Source of the DNA: Rhodobacter sp.
GTDB taxonomy: Bacteria > Pseudomonadota > Alphaproteobacteria > Rhodobacterales > Rhodobacteraceae
Direction of reading: 5' to 3'
NCBI GenBank assembly: GCA_020250175.1
Contig: JADCEN010000028.1
Span: 1 to 64,000, forward strand
DNA: 64,000 bases
This document shows positions 30,355 to 38,954 of the stretch, one piece after another. Every line of letters begins with the position of its first letter. The first letter of the stretch is position 1. Below the pieces are notes generated by a model. The model was not told where the DNA came from. It saw only the letters and a list, made by a program, of their open reading frames with translations, and did no database searches. Both the position numbers and the translations under genes were made by a program.

Positions 30355-31146
30355 ATGATTATCAGGATTTCCGGGCGGCTTGCTGCCCCGTTCTTTGCGG
30401 TTGCGCTTGGGTTCGCCCCGGCCTTTGCCCAGAACAGCACCCCGCATGTTCCCCTGCAAAAGACCATCGGCGCGGTCACCGCGACCGGTCCGGTGCCATC
30501 CCTGGCGGTGCTGAACGCCGATGGCGCAACGCTTGCCGACGGCAAGCTTGTCCTGACCGGGGTTTCCCCCAATTCGATCGTCTTTGCCGACCGTCCGATC
30601 CGTTCGGCAGGCCATGTGATGACGGCGCAGTTCCTGCAGCAATGGGACGAAGACAAGGACAGCTTCTTTTCGGACCCGCCGAATGCCACCGTCTCGGTGC
30701 TGGGCGGCGCAGGGTCGGATGTCAGCGACGCGGTCGTGGTCTTGACCAAGCCGGTGCTTGACGGCACGACCCTGACTTTTGACGTGACCGTGCTGGAAGG
30801 GTCGCTGGCGGGCAGCGGTCCTGCCGCCGTGTTCATCGACGATTTCCGGGGTGGCGGCCGTGCCGATTTCCATGCCGAAGGCGGAAGCTTCACCGGGCCG
30901 CGCGGCGGATCGGTGGATTTCGGATCGGTCAACGATTACCGTGGCGGGGCGATTTCCGACAACTACTATCATGCGCCGGATTACCACGGGGCATGGTACA
31001 GGGCCGCCCCGGTCGCCGATGCCGCCGTTGCCGGGGCTGCAATCGGTGCCGCCGCAGCCGGTTCTGCCGGGGGCTTCTATCCGGGCGTGCCCGACTATCC
31101 GGGCTCGCCGCTCTGCGGCTACTACCCGTACCCGCCGTGCTACTGA
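30355..31146 (+). CDS. Secreted protein of unknown function
   Basis: A 263-residue protein with a signal peptide (about 1-25, ending PAFAQ). The middle has a repeated beta pattern with a TVSVLGGAGSDVSDAVVVLT region, and the C-terminal third is Gly/Tyr/Pro-rich (DYHGAWYRAAP, GGFYPGVPDYPG, GYYPYPPCY) with an Ala-rich helix (AAVAGAAIGAAAAGSAG) at about 225-241. Two cysteines sit near the end. Periplasmic or outer-surface location is likely. I do not recognise a named domain. It is a single-gene unit with its own terminator. Confidence 0.65.
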   Translation: MIIRISGRLAAPFFAVALGFAPAFAQNSTPHVPLQKTIGAVTATGPVPSLAVLNADGATLADGKLVLTGVSPNSIVFADRPIRSAGHVMTAQFLQQWDEDKDSFFSDPPNATVSVLGGAGSDVSDAVVVLTKPVLDGTTLTFDVTVLEGSLAGSGPAAVFIDDFRGGGRADFHAEGGSFTGPRGGSVDFGSVNDYRGGAISDNYYHAPDYHGAWYRAAPVADAAVAGAAIGAAAAGSAGGFYPGVPDYPGSPLCGYYPYPPCY

Positions 31147-31155
31147 CCTGAGCTG

Positions 31156-31182
31156 GACGGGGGCGCGGACCGCACCCCCGTC
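31156..31182 (+). terminator. Putative terminator after the secreted-protein gene
   Basis: Hairpin with arms GACGGGGGCGCG and CGCACCCCCGTC (one mismatch), then CTGTTCTG. The T-run is interrupted, so moderate confidence. Confidence 0.6.
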
Positions 31183-31340
31183 CTGTTCTGATGATGCGCC
31201 GCTGACATCGCTGATCGGGGTGCCGTAGCCTTTGCCTGCCCCGCTGCGTCAGGCCGCGGGTCCGCGCCGCGTCAAGGCGTTTGATCTTTGCCCGCCGGTC
31301 GGTTCAGATACCTGACGGAACCAAGGCTTCGGAGGGCGGC

Positions 31341-32960
31341 ATGAAGGGCTGGTGGCGCGGGTCGGTGACCTATCAGGTCTATCCGCGCTCGTTTCAGGAC
31401 AGCAATGGCGACGGCATCGGCGATCTTCCCGGCCTGACACGGCGGCTTGAACATATCGCGCGGCTGGGCTGCGATGCGGTGTGGCTTTCGCCGATCTTCA
31501 CCTCGCCCATGGCCGACATGGGCTATGACGTGTCGGACTACACAGATATTGACCCGCTGTTCGGCACGCTGGCGGATTTCGATGCCATGCTGGCGCAGGC
31601 GCATGCCCTTGGGCTGAAGGTCATCATCGATCAGGTTCTGAGCCATTCATCCTCTGCCCATCCGTTCTTTGCCGAAAGCCGCGCCAGCCGCACCAACCCG
31701 AAGGCCGATTGGTATGTCTGGGCCGACGCCCGCCCGGACGGGACCGCCCCGAACAACTGGTTGTCCGTGTTCGGCGGATCGGCCTGGGAATGGGACACGC
31801 GGCGCAGGCAGTATTACCTGCACAATTTCCTGCCCAGCCAGCCGGATTTCAACTTTCACAATCCCGATGTGCAGGATTGGTTGCTGGGGACCATGCGTTT
31901 CTGGCTTGATCGCGGCGTCGACGGGTTCCGGCTTGATACGGTGAACTACTATTTTCACGACCCGTATCTGCGGTCCAACCCGCCCGAGGCGCGCAACGAC
32001 ACGCAGCCCGCCATCAATCCCCATGACATGCAGGATCACCTTTATTCAAAGACCCGGCCTGAGAATATCGGGTTCCTGCAGCGCATCCGCGCCCTGCTGG
32101 ACAGCTACGACAACCGCGCACTGGTCGGCGAAGTCGGCGAGGGTCGGCGGGCCATCGCGGTCATGGCCGATTACACCCGGGGCGAGGACCGCCTGCACAT
32201 GGCCTACAGCTTTGACCTGCTGGGCCCGCAGTTCACCGCCGCGCATTTTCGCAGCCGGGTCGAAGGCTTCTTTGCGGGCGCGCCCGATGGCTGGCCCTGC
32301 TGGGCCTTTTCCAACCATGACGTGATCCGCCACGTCACGCGCTGGTCGGACGCCGGCACGCAAGACGGGGTTGCCCGCCTGTCGGCGGCGCTGCTTTTGT
32401 CGTTGCAGGGGTCGATCTGCCTCTATCAGGGCGAAGAGCTGGGCCAGACCGAAACCGACATCGCGTATCACGAGCTGACTGACCCGCCCGGCTTTGCCTT
32501 CTGGCCGGATTACAAGGGCCGCGACGGCTGCCGAACCCCGATGGTCTGGGACGCAACCGCCCTGGGCGGCTTCACCGAAGGGCGGCCCTGGCTGCCGGTG
32601 AAGCCGCCGCAACTGTCGCGCAATGTGGCCTCGCAGGACGGAATAGCCGGGTCCGTTCTGGAAACCTATCGCCAGATGCTGGCCTGGCGCCGCGCGCACC
32701 CGGCCCTGCGGATGGGGCAGACGCGGTTTGTGGACCTGCCGGAACCGGTGCTGGCCTTTTTCCGGGATGCCGGTCAGGATGGGCTTTTGTGTGTCTTCAA
32801 CCTGTCGCCGGATCATGTGCTGCTGACGCTGGACCATGCACCATTGGTCGGGCCGTCCCAGGCAGCCGACCTGTCCGGTCGGATGCTGTCGCTGGGGCCG
32901 AACGCCTTTGCCTTTGCAGCAGCCTCCGGGGCGACCCGCCTGCGCCCCTACCCGGTATAG
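31341..32960 (+). CDS. GH13 alpha-glucosidase
   Basis: Glycoside hydrolase family 13 enzyme of 539 residues, the usual size of exo-acting alpha-glucosidases (AglA/oligo-1,6-glucosidase branch). The N-terminal YQVYPRSFQDSNGDGIGDL motif at about 11-29 is characteristic. The catalytic nucleophile is the Asp of GFRLDTVNY (about 198), the acid/base Glu is in LVGEVGEG (about 263) and the third Asp is in FSNHDVIRH (about 327). No signal peptide, so cytoplasmic. GGAGGG precedes the ATG. Its last 13 bases overlap the convergent diguanylate cyclase gene. No transporter for maltosides is adjacent. Confidence 0.93.
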   Translation: MKGWWRGSVTYQVYPRSFQDSNGDGIGDLPGLTRRLEHIARLGCDAVWLSPIFTSPMADMGYDVSDYTDIDPLFGTLADFDAMLAQAHALGLKVIIDQVLSHSSSAHPFFAESRASRTNPKADWYVWADARPDGTAPNNWLSVFGGSAWEWDTRRRQYYLHNFLPSQPDFNFHNPDVQDWLLGTMRFWLDRGVDGFRLDTVNYYFHDPYLRSNPPEARNDTQPAINPHDMQDHLYSKTRPENIGFLQRIRALLDSYDNRALVGEVGEGRRAIAVMADYTRGEDRLHMAYSFDLLGPQFTAAHFRSRVEGFFAGAPDGWPCWAFSNHDVIRHVTRWSDAGTQDGVARLSAALLLSLQGSICLYQGEELGQTETDIAYHELTDPPGFAFWPDYKGRDGCRTPMVWDATALGGFTEGRPWLPVKPPQLSRNVASQDGIAGSVLETYRQMLAWRRAHPALRMGQTRFVDLPEPVLAFFRDAGQDGLLCVFNLSPDHVLLTLDHAPLVGPSQAADLSGRMLSLGPNAFAFAAASGATRLRPYPV

Positions 32961-33952
32961 GTCCGGAACACGGCGCGGCCACGCCCTGCGCGCTTGGCCT
33001 CGTACAGGGCGTCGTCCGCATCGGCCATCATGCGGTCCGGTTGCGCCTGGGAATAGGTGGTGGACACCGTCATGCCGATGCTGGCCGACACCCGGCAGGC
33101 GCGGCCTTCGTGCAGGATCGGCTGGTCAAGCTGTGCGATGATGCGCCCCGCGATGGTCCACAGCACGGTGGCGTCAACCAGACCGGGCAGCAGAATCACG
33201 AATTCGTCGCCGCCGGTCCGCGCAATGGTATCGGCATCGCGGGTCTGGCCGCGCAGAATGCGCCCCACCTCGCGCAGAACCGCGTCCCCCGCCGCGTGCC
33301 CAAGGGTGTCGTTCACCGACTTGAAGTAATCAAGGTCCATATGCATCAGACCGAAGGGCATGTTGCGCACGATGACCTGGGCCATGGCCAGATCAAGTGC
33401 CCTGCGGTTGCGCAGGCCCGTCAGGGTATCGGTCAGCGCCTGTTCCTCGGCAGCCGTCTTTGCCCCCTCCAGCCGATGGTTCAGATCGCGCAGTTCCTTC
33501 ATCACGGCCGTCTTGGCTTCAACGACATACAGCAGTTCCATGGCAAGGTCGGTCGGCGCAAAATCGGAATCGGTCAGGTCATGGGCCCGGACCGCATCGG
33601 TCACGGAACTGCCGAAGGACAGGTTGAGAAGCAGGCCGTTGTCATCCGCCAGCCGCACAGCCAGACCGCGCAAGGTGGTGTCCGGTGCCAGCCGCAGCCT
33701 GAGGTGCATCGGCTGGCCCACCCACCGGGTCAGGGCCGCAAGATCCCCGATCCCGCCGGGACGGCGCACCTCGAACAGGGAAAAGAACGGCCGCCCGGCC
33801 ACGCCCTGGCCGGACATCAGTTTGGCAAGGGTTGGCCCCACGCCGGCGATTCTGCCGTCGGCGGACAGGCGGATGTGCATCGGCATCATCCGGCACAGGG
33901 CGTCAGCGGAAATCAGGAGTGCATCCGTTTGCAGCGCTGCGGCCATGATCAC
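32948..33952 (-). CDS. Diguanylate cyclase with H-NOX-associated N-terminal domain
   Basis: A 334-residue cytoplasmic protein. Residues about 15-115 resemble the H-NOX-associated (HNOBA-like, PAS-related) domain (MHIRLSADGRIAGVGPTL), a helical linker follows (about 140-172), and the GGDEF domain fills the rest. The active site GGDEF is intact at 247-251, and an inhibitory I-site RDAD lies exactly five residues before it (238-241), so c-di-GMP synthesis with product inhibition is expected. No EAL domain is present. The start overlaps the H-NOX-like gene by four bases (ATGA), so the two proteins are coupled and probably interact. Confidence 0.9.
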   Translation of the reverse strand: MIMAAALQTDALLISADALCRMMPMHIRLSADGRIAGVGPTLAKLMSGQGVAGRPFFSLFEVRRPGGIGDLAALTRWVGQPMHLRLRLAPDTTLRGLAVRLADDNGLLLNLSFGSSVTDAVRAHDLTDSDFAPTDLAMELLYVVEAKTAVMKELRDLNHRLEGAKTAAEEQALTDTLTGLRNRRALDLAMAQVIVRNMPFGLMHMDLDYFKSVNDTLGHAAGDAVLREVGRILRGQTRDADTIARTGGDEFVILLPGLVDATVLWTIAGRIIAQLDQPILHEGRACRVSASIGMTVSTTYSQAQPDRMMADADDALYEAKRAGRGRAVFRTYTG

Positions 33953-34536
33953 AGCACCTGCCCTGCAAGGACAAAGCGGCGGCCTGTTGCAAACTGATGA
34001 TCGAGCAGCCGGATGGAAACGCCTTCGCCCCCCTCGGCCGGCCCGGCATGATCGATCACCACAAGGGCACCGTAATCGTCGGCCATGGCCCGCAGCAGCC
34101 CGACAAACACATGCCCCACCCCCCGGAAGGGCGACAGGCAGGTCAGGGAAAAGCTGTCAGGGTCGGTACCGGCAAGATGCAGGGCAGGCAGATCAAGATC
34201 GGGCAGGGCAAGCCGCCCGCGGGCCGGAAGATCGTCCAGCGAATACAGGAAATCAACAAAGGTCACACCGCCGAAGCGCAGCAGGCGCCGCAGCCGCTCG
34301 AGCGCAGGGTCGGCCACCAGGAAAATCCCCAGATCCTCAAGGATGGCCTCGCGCGGAAGGTTCAGCCTGCGCGAGGCGGCGGCCAGCACCATGTCCGTCA
34401 TCCGGTCTTCGTAGGTCAGCATCGTCTCGAAGGAAACGAAACCAAGCTGCGCGTCCCGCGCGATGTCCAGCCAGACCGAATTGCCATAGGTGCCGCGCAA
34501 GAACATCTGGATGGATCGGTTGACAAGCCCGTGCAT
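33949..34536 (-). CDS. H-NOX-fold sensor protein lacking the usual haem ligand
   Basis: A 195-residue protein with the H-NOX (haem NO-binding) layout: start MHGLVNRSIQMFLRGTYG, the FLYSLDDL helix and the LSPFRGVGHVFVGLLRAMA stretch. In haem-binding members the proximal His follows an FL-x5-D-x2 pattern and YxSxR holds the haem propionates. Aligned by eye, the His position is Pro104 and YxSxR is CLSPF (133-137). It is encoded just before, and overlaps, a diguanylate cyclase, as in characterised H-NOX/cyclase pairs. Either haem is held differently or the protein senses something else. A TTG four codons upstream is an alternative start. Confidence 0.8.
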   Translation of the reverse strand: MHGLVNRSIQMFLRGTYGNSVWLDIARDAQLGFVSFETMLTYEDRMTDMVLAAASRRLNLPREAILEDLGIFLVADPALERLRRLLRFGGVTFVDFLYSLDDLPARGRLALPDLDLPALHLAGTDPDSFSLTCLSPFRGVGHVFVGLLRAMADDYGALVVIDHAGPAEGGEGVSIRLLDHQFATGRRFVLAGQVL

Positions 34537-34548
34537 GGAAAGCCCCAA

Positions 34549-35329
34549 AGGATAGGGCGCAGGCTAGGAGTCAAGCGTTAAGTAATTCTGAATCATGGCC
34601 CGTCGGGGCGGCGCGCGGGCGACTTCCTGTGGCGGGTCGCAAAAAAAGCAGTTCGGCCACCGGCCTGGCGGGAAATCCCTGCTGATCCGGCAAAGAACGA
34701 TGTGACGTTCCGGGCGGACCCCGAAACGGACCGTGCCTGACCTTGGTTTTCGGCCCCGGCGCAGGTCGCACACAGAACAAGGCATGACGCCGTGTGATGA
34801 ATACAGAAGCTTACCAAGCTGGCGGGGGACATCAGGACAAAAGGAATGGTGCGACAGCGGCAGGCGCGGCGCCGCGAAACCTCTTCTTTGCCAGATGCCA
34901 ACGGACTGACGGATCGGGCAAAAAGGGACTTCTTCAGCACTTCAGGCGATTGCCCCGGCCCGGATCAAGAGCTTGACAGGCAGATCACGCCGAAACAGCA
35001 TGGCAGGCATGGGCAGGCCTTCCTGTTGCCGGGCCCGGTCGCTTTTGGGGGGTGGGTCGATGGTTCGACGGGGTCTTGGCGCAGACGCGCGGCGTGCAGC
35101 GCTTTCTTGCGCCTTCGGGCGCGGCAGAACCGAGCTGCAGGGCAAGGGGTTGGCGCGCCAGGGTGCGCGAAACCGCCTTTGCAGGGGGTGTGCGTTGACC
35201 TGCGAACCGCGTTGCATGGGCGATCCGCGCATGCAGATGCCGAACGCGTACCTTGCTGACCGGTTTGGGCTTTGCCACGGAATGGATGGCGGCTTCGTCC
35301 CGAAGGGCACCCCGATTTGGAGGCGTTTC
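34549..35329. other. Long intergenic region with a dispersed repeat
   Basis: No supportable gene in about 780 bases; open frames here on both strands lack codon bias or family resemblance. The part 34645-34760 resembles 36915-37030 (for example GCGGGAAATC and TGATCCGGCAAAG against CCGGGAAAATC and CGATCCGGGGAAAG). The frame of the downstream secreted protein is open through the second half of this region, but those residues look non-coding. A CTTGACAGGCAG stretch near 34972 could be a -35 element. Confidence 0.45.
34645..34760. repeat. Dispersed repeat, copy A
   Basis: By-eye match to copy B at 36915-37030 in the same orientation, through AAAAAGCA, GCCTG, CGGGAAA, GATCCGG and GAAACG anchor words. 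The pair flanks the 498-residue secreted protein gene. The two copies are well diverged, so this is an old duplication or a member of a family. Confidence 0.45.
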
Positions 35330-36826
35330 GTGAATTGGACCGCCGCCGCCGCAATCGCGCTGACGGGCAGCGGATTGCCCTCGGCTGTGCAGGCGCAACC
35401 GGTTGATCCGGTCTGTCTTGAAGACCCTTCTGCGGGCTGCCTTGCCGAAGCGGCAGCGCGGGAATTCGCGGTCATCGATGATGCAGAGGTTTGGCAGTTC
35501 GACAACGTGCAGCGTCCAAATCTGGCGCAGGTTCTTGTCGAGACCGGAAGGGACAAGGATTTGGCCGTCTTTCTGGACAAGGCGGCTGGTGTGGCACCCC
35601 TCGTCCATGAAAACGCAGTCGGCGCGGCCGCAGCGGCCTTCGTCAGGGCAGGAAAGCTGCCCCAGGCGCGCGCGCTGATTGCCGTTCCCCTGGACGGTGG
35701 AAACCTGTCTCACAGTGTTTTCAAGGAAGTAGGCTTCTCAATGGTTCGACGCGGCGATGTTGATGGCCTGATCTGGCTGGATACCGCGCTGGGTGAGATT
35801 GCAAGCTCTGGGGCAACGTTGCCCTATTGGCCAGTATCTCGCGGGTTCATTCTTGACATGGTTCCGGACGCAGAACTGGCGGACAGATTGCTGGGCGGCG
35901 GGGCAGAGAATTGCGCCGAACTTCAAGGGGGTCAAAATCCATGGGTCAAAACTTGGGCCGCAACGCTGCAAGTCCCCGGCAATGACGATCTGATCGCGCT
36001 TCTGGGCCTGTGCTTCCGGACTCCCCTTTTCGTGGAGGGTTCGGCACCTTTGGGCGCATTCAATCCGTTCCTGGCGCCAATCAGAATCCAAGATCCGGCT
36101 TTGGAAGCAAAACTTCGCCGCGCGATCCTGGTGGGGGCTGGACTCGATACACAGGCCGAAGGGACGCGCCCGGAGGGTCTTGAGGTTCCCTACACCGCCC
36201 GGGCGGCAATCCTGACGCTGTTTGAGGCCAGGCAGGCGCAGGACCTTCTGGTGCATTGGATGACGCGCGGCTCTGGCGATGACGCGCTTGCGTCAGGCTA
36301 TGCCTCGGCCCTGGGCACGGCGCTGGCCACGGGCAACAGGCCCGATCTGCTGCGGCAACTGTCAGACCCGCCGTCCGGCCCCGATTGGCAGACACGAGTC
36401 AACCTTGCGATGCTCTTTGCCGTCTACGGTGCCATTGCCGGTGACGAAGACTTGACTGCCGCTGCCCTCGATAGCACGGGCAACTACGACTGGGGCGACA
36501 GCATCCGCCTTTTCATTGCGCGCCTTTTTGGGGCCGCTCCGTTCAACACCTGCCCAGAAACCCTTGCCGAAACATGGATCAAGCAACTTACTGTCCGCGT
36601 TCTTGCCGCCAATGACCATGAAGACGCGGCAATCCGGCTGGCAAGGGACCAGCTTTGTCCGGCAGAGCTTCCGGCGGGAGTGTTCGAGGTTGCGGTGCTG
36701 TCGCAGTCTCAGGACTTGCAGCAAGAGGCGCTCGCATTGGCCAGCCAGTTGGAAGACCGGAACGAACGCGCCCTGGCATTGGCCCAAATGGCCCGGATCG
36801 CCCATCGCGCGGCGCAGTTTGACTGA
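35330..36826 (+). CDS. Large exported protein of unknown function
   Basis: A 498-residue protein beginning with a signal peptide (NWTAAAAIALTGSGLPSAVQA, cleavage about residue 22) then QPVDPVC. The start is a GTG with GGAGG six bases upstream; the frame is open to 34973 but the extra residues look non-coding. The mature part is alpha-helical and low in hydrophobic runs, with helical-repeat-like stretches (ARALIAVPLDGGNLSHSVFKEV, AVLSQSQDLQQEALALASQL), so a TPR-like solenoid is possible. Cysteines at the mature N-terminus (CLEDPSAGC) may pair. I do not recognise the family. Confidence 0.7.
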   Translation: MNWTAAAAIALTGSGLPSAVQAQPVDPVCLEDPSAGCLAEAAAREFAVIDDAEVWQFDNVQRPNLAQVLVETGRDKDLAVFLDKAAGVAPLVHENAVGAAAAAFVRAGKLPQARALIAVPLDGGNLSHSVFKEVGFSMVRRGDVDGLIWLDTALGEIASSGATLPYWPVSRGFILDMVPDAELADRLLGGGAENCAELQGGQNPWVKTWAATLQVPGNDDLIALLGLCFRTPLFVEGSAPLGAFNPFLAPIRIQDPALEAKLRRAILVGAGLDTQAEGTRPEGLEVPYTARAAILTLFEARQAQDLLVHWMTRGSGDDALASGYASALGTALATGNRPDLLRQLSDPPSGPDWQTRVNLAMLFAVYGAIAGDEDLTAAALDSTGNYDWGDSIRLFIARLFGAAPFNTCPETLAETWIKQLTVRVLAANDHEDAAIRLARDQLCPAELPAGVFEVAVLSQSQDLQQEALALASQLEDRNERALALAQMARIAHRAAQFD

Positions 36827-37274
36827 GCCTTCAGAGGCGCAGAGGAAAACGGTCGGGCTGCGCACCCGTTGACGGTCAGGGCCGGGAAGCGACGTTTGCG
36901 GCGCTTTTGACAGGGTGCTGAAAAAGCAATCCGACCGCCTGCCTGCCGGGAAAATCTTCCCGATCCGGGGAAAGGGATTGCCCCTTTGGGCGGGATCAGG
37001 AAACGCATGCGTTTCCCCCGCCCGCGCGGGACGCCGCCACAAAGACCGGTACCACCCGCACCAACAGAGGCCAGCGCCCGACCCGGCGGGCGAGAAGCGC
37101 CCGCCGAGGGCGGGGCGGGCCAAGGGTCAGCGTGGCGCTGTCGCTGGGGCTGCGGCCCCTGCCGGGATGCGCAAGGCGCGCGCGGGCGGACGAGTTTCCC
37201 GCATTCCGACCGGCAGCCCATGCGACCGGCACCTTCTCAGCACCCCAGGGGCTTTCCGGGGCGGGTCATCGCGT
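36827..37274. repeat. Palindrome-rich intergenic repeat region (copy B)
   Basis: No gene is supported in this stretch of about 450 bases. The part 36915-37030 is the partner of 34645-34760, and 37045-37071 resembles 30200-30228. Self-complementary words include GGGAAAATCTTCCC and GAAACGCATGCGTTTC, which can form hairpins. It separates the secreted-protein gene from the convergent methyltransferase gene. Confidence 0.5.
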
Positions 37275-38831
37275 CTAGAAATCCGTGGGCGCGCCGCCTT
37301 CCTGCTTGCGCTTCGCCACGAAGCGGCGCAGTTCCTCCTGGTGGTCGCCGTTCATGTCCGGTGCCTCGAACTCGGCCAGGATCGCCTTGTAAATCCGGTG
37401 GGCACGCTCGGGCGTCCAGACGGCACCATCGCTTTCCCAAGCCTCGAAGTTGCGCCAGTCCGATGCAAAAGGCGCGTAGAAAGCGGTTGAATAGCGGTCC
37501 TGCGTGTGCTGGCAGCCAAAGTAATGCCCGCCGGGACCCACCTCGCGGATCGCATCCAGCGCGATGTCATCTTCGGTTGTCGCAAAGGTTGCCTCTTCGA
37601 AATAGCGCTGGATCATCTGCAGCACTTCGCAATCCATCACGAATTTCTCCGGGCTGGCGATCAGCCCGCCTTCAAGCCATCCGGCCGCATGATAGACTAT
37701 GTGGGTGCGCGACTGCACGGCGGCCCAAAGGCTGTTCGAGGTTTCCCACATCGCCTGCCCGTCCGGCACATTGGCGGCGCAGACGCCCGAAGACCGCAGC
37801 GGCAGCTTGTAGTACCGCGCCAGCTGCCCGGTCATCTGGGTGGCGCGCATGTATTCCGGCGTTCCGAAGGCCGGTGCCCCCGATTTCATGTCGACGTTGG
37901 AGGTGAAGGTGCCGATGGCCACGGGACAGCCCGGATTGATGTATTGCAGAAGCGCAATCGCTGCCAGCCCTTCGGCCAGCGACAGCGCCACGGCCCCGGA
38001 CATGGTCACGGGAGCCATGGCGCCTGCAAGGGTGAAAGGCGTCACGATCACCGGCTGGCCGCGGCGGGCCAGGCGCATGGCCCCGTCCAGCATCGGATAG
38101 TCGTGCTTGAGCGGCGAGACCGAGTTGATGTTGGTATACATCCGGGGCCGGGCGTTGAACTCCTCATGCGTCAGCCCGCCCGCGATGCGCGTCATTTCCA
38201 TCACATCTTCGACGCGCTCGGCACCCAGCGAATAGGCATGCACCACCTTGTCGGTCAGTGTCAGCTTTTCGTACAGGCAATCAAGGTGCCGGATGGAAGG
38301 ATGGATGTCGATCGGCTCCACCGGATAGCCGCCGGCCACATGGATGCAGTTGAAATACTGCGTCAGCTTCATGAATTCCTTGAACGTGCCGAAATCGCCG
38401 GACCGCTTGCCGCGTTCCAGATCCCAGGCATTCGGCGGCGAGGATACATTGACAAACACCATGTGCCTGCCGCCGATGATGACCTCGCGTTCGGGGTTGC
38501 GCGGGGTGATCGTGAAGCTTTCCGGCGCGGTCTTCAGCATCTCCGTCACGAAATCCTCGTCCATGCGGACATTCGTGCCGTCAACCCTGCAACCGGCCTT
38601 GCGCAGGATGTCAACCGCGTCGGGGTTGAGAAACTCGATCCCGATTTCCTTGAGGATCCTCATGCAGCCCCGGTGAATGGCCATCACACCATCGATGTCC
38701 AAAGGTTCGGTCGGGCGGTCGGGGTTGACGGGAATGCGCCAGGGCATCTGATCGATCGCGGCGGTTCCGGCGCGCTGCTTGTTGCCCGCACGGCCCCCGG
38801 CGCGGCGTCTGCGGCCTGCATCCTCGTTCAT
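37275..38831 (-). CDS. MttB-family methyltransferase (non-pyrrolysine)
   Basis: A 518-residue member of the trimethylamine methyltransferase family (MttB, COG5598). The reading frame is uninterrupted, with no in-frame TAG, so it is the non-pyrrolysine type; characterised relatives such as MtgB demethylate glycine betaine or other quaternary amines onto a corrinoid protein. Recognisable parts are RCMRILKEIGIEFLN, FVNVSSPPNAWDLERG, FTLAGAMAPVTMSGAVALS and GPGGHYFGCQHTQDRY. The ATG at MNEDAGRR is preferred over an upstream ATG because the extension is not conserved-looking. No corrinoid protein or other methylotrophy gene is in the window, so the substrate is unknown. Confidence 0.87.
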   Translation of the reverse strand: MNEDAGRRRRAGGRAGNKQRAGTAAIDQMPWRIPVNPDRPTEPLDIDGVMAIHRGCMRILKEIGIEFLNPDAVDILRKAGCRVDGTNVRMDEDFVTEMLKTAPESFTITPRNPEREVIIGGRHMVFVNVSSPPNAWDLERGKRSGDFGTFKEFMKLTQYFNCIHVAGGYPVEPIDIHPSIRHLDCLYEKLTLTDKVVHAYSLGAERVEDVMEMTRIAGGLTHEEFNARPRMYTNINSVSPLKHDYPMLDGAMRLARRGQPVIVTPFTLAGAMAPVTMSGAVALSLAEGLAAIALLQYINPGCPVAIGTFTSNVDMKSGAPAFGTPEYMRATQMTGQLARYYKLPLRSSGVCAANVPDGQAMWETSNSLWAAVQSRTHIVYHAAGWLEGGLIASPEKFVMDCEVLQMIQRYFEEATFATTEDDIALDAIREVGPGGHYFGCQHTQDRYSTAFYAPFASDWRNFEAWESDGAVWTPERAHRIYKAILAEFEAPDMNGDHQEELRRFVAKRKQEGGAPTDF

Positions 38832-38954
38832 CGCTGTTCCCCCGGCGTTACGGTCACGTCCCCAGGGTGCAGATTGACCGAAGGGAACCCCGGATGGGAA
38901 CCTGTTTTCCGACGCAACCATGTCGTTTTTGTCGCGCCACGCGGCCAGGCACCG

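Noticed and set aside
34973-35329. N-terminal extension of the 498-aa exported protein
   Set aside because: The frame is open, but the residues look like non-coding high-GC sequence, and a GTG with GGAGG and a signal peptide starts at 35330.
37275-38831. Pyrrolysine-type trimethylamine methyltransferase
   Set aside because: The frame runs from start to stop without an in-frame TAG, and no Pyl synthesis genes are nearby.
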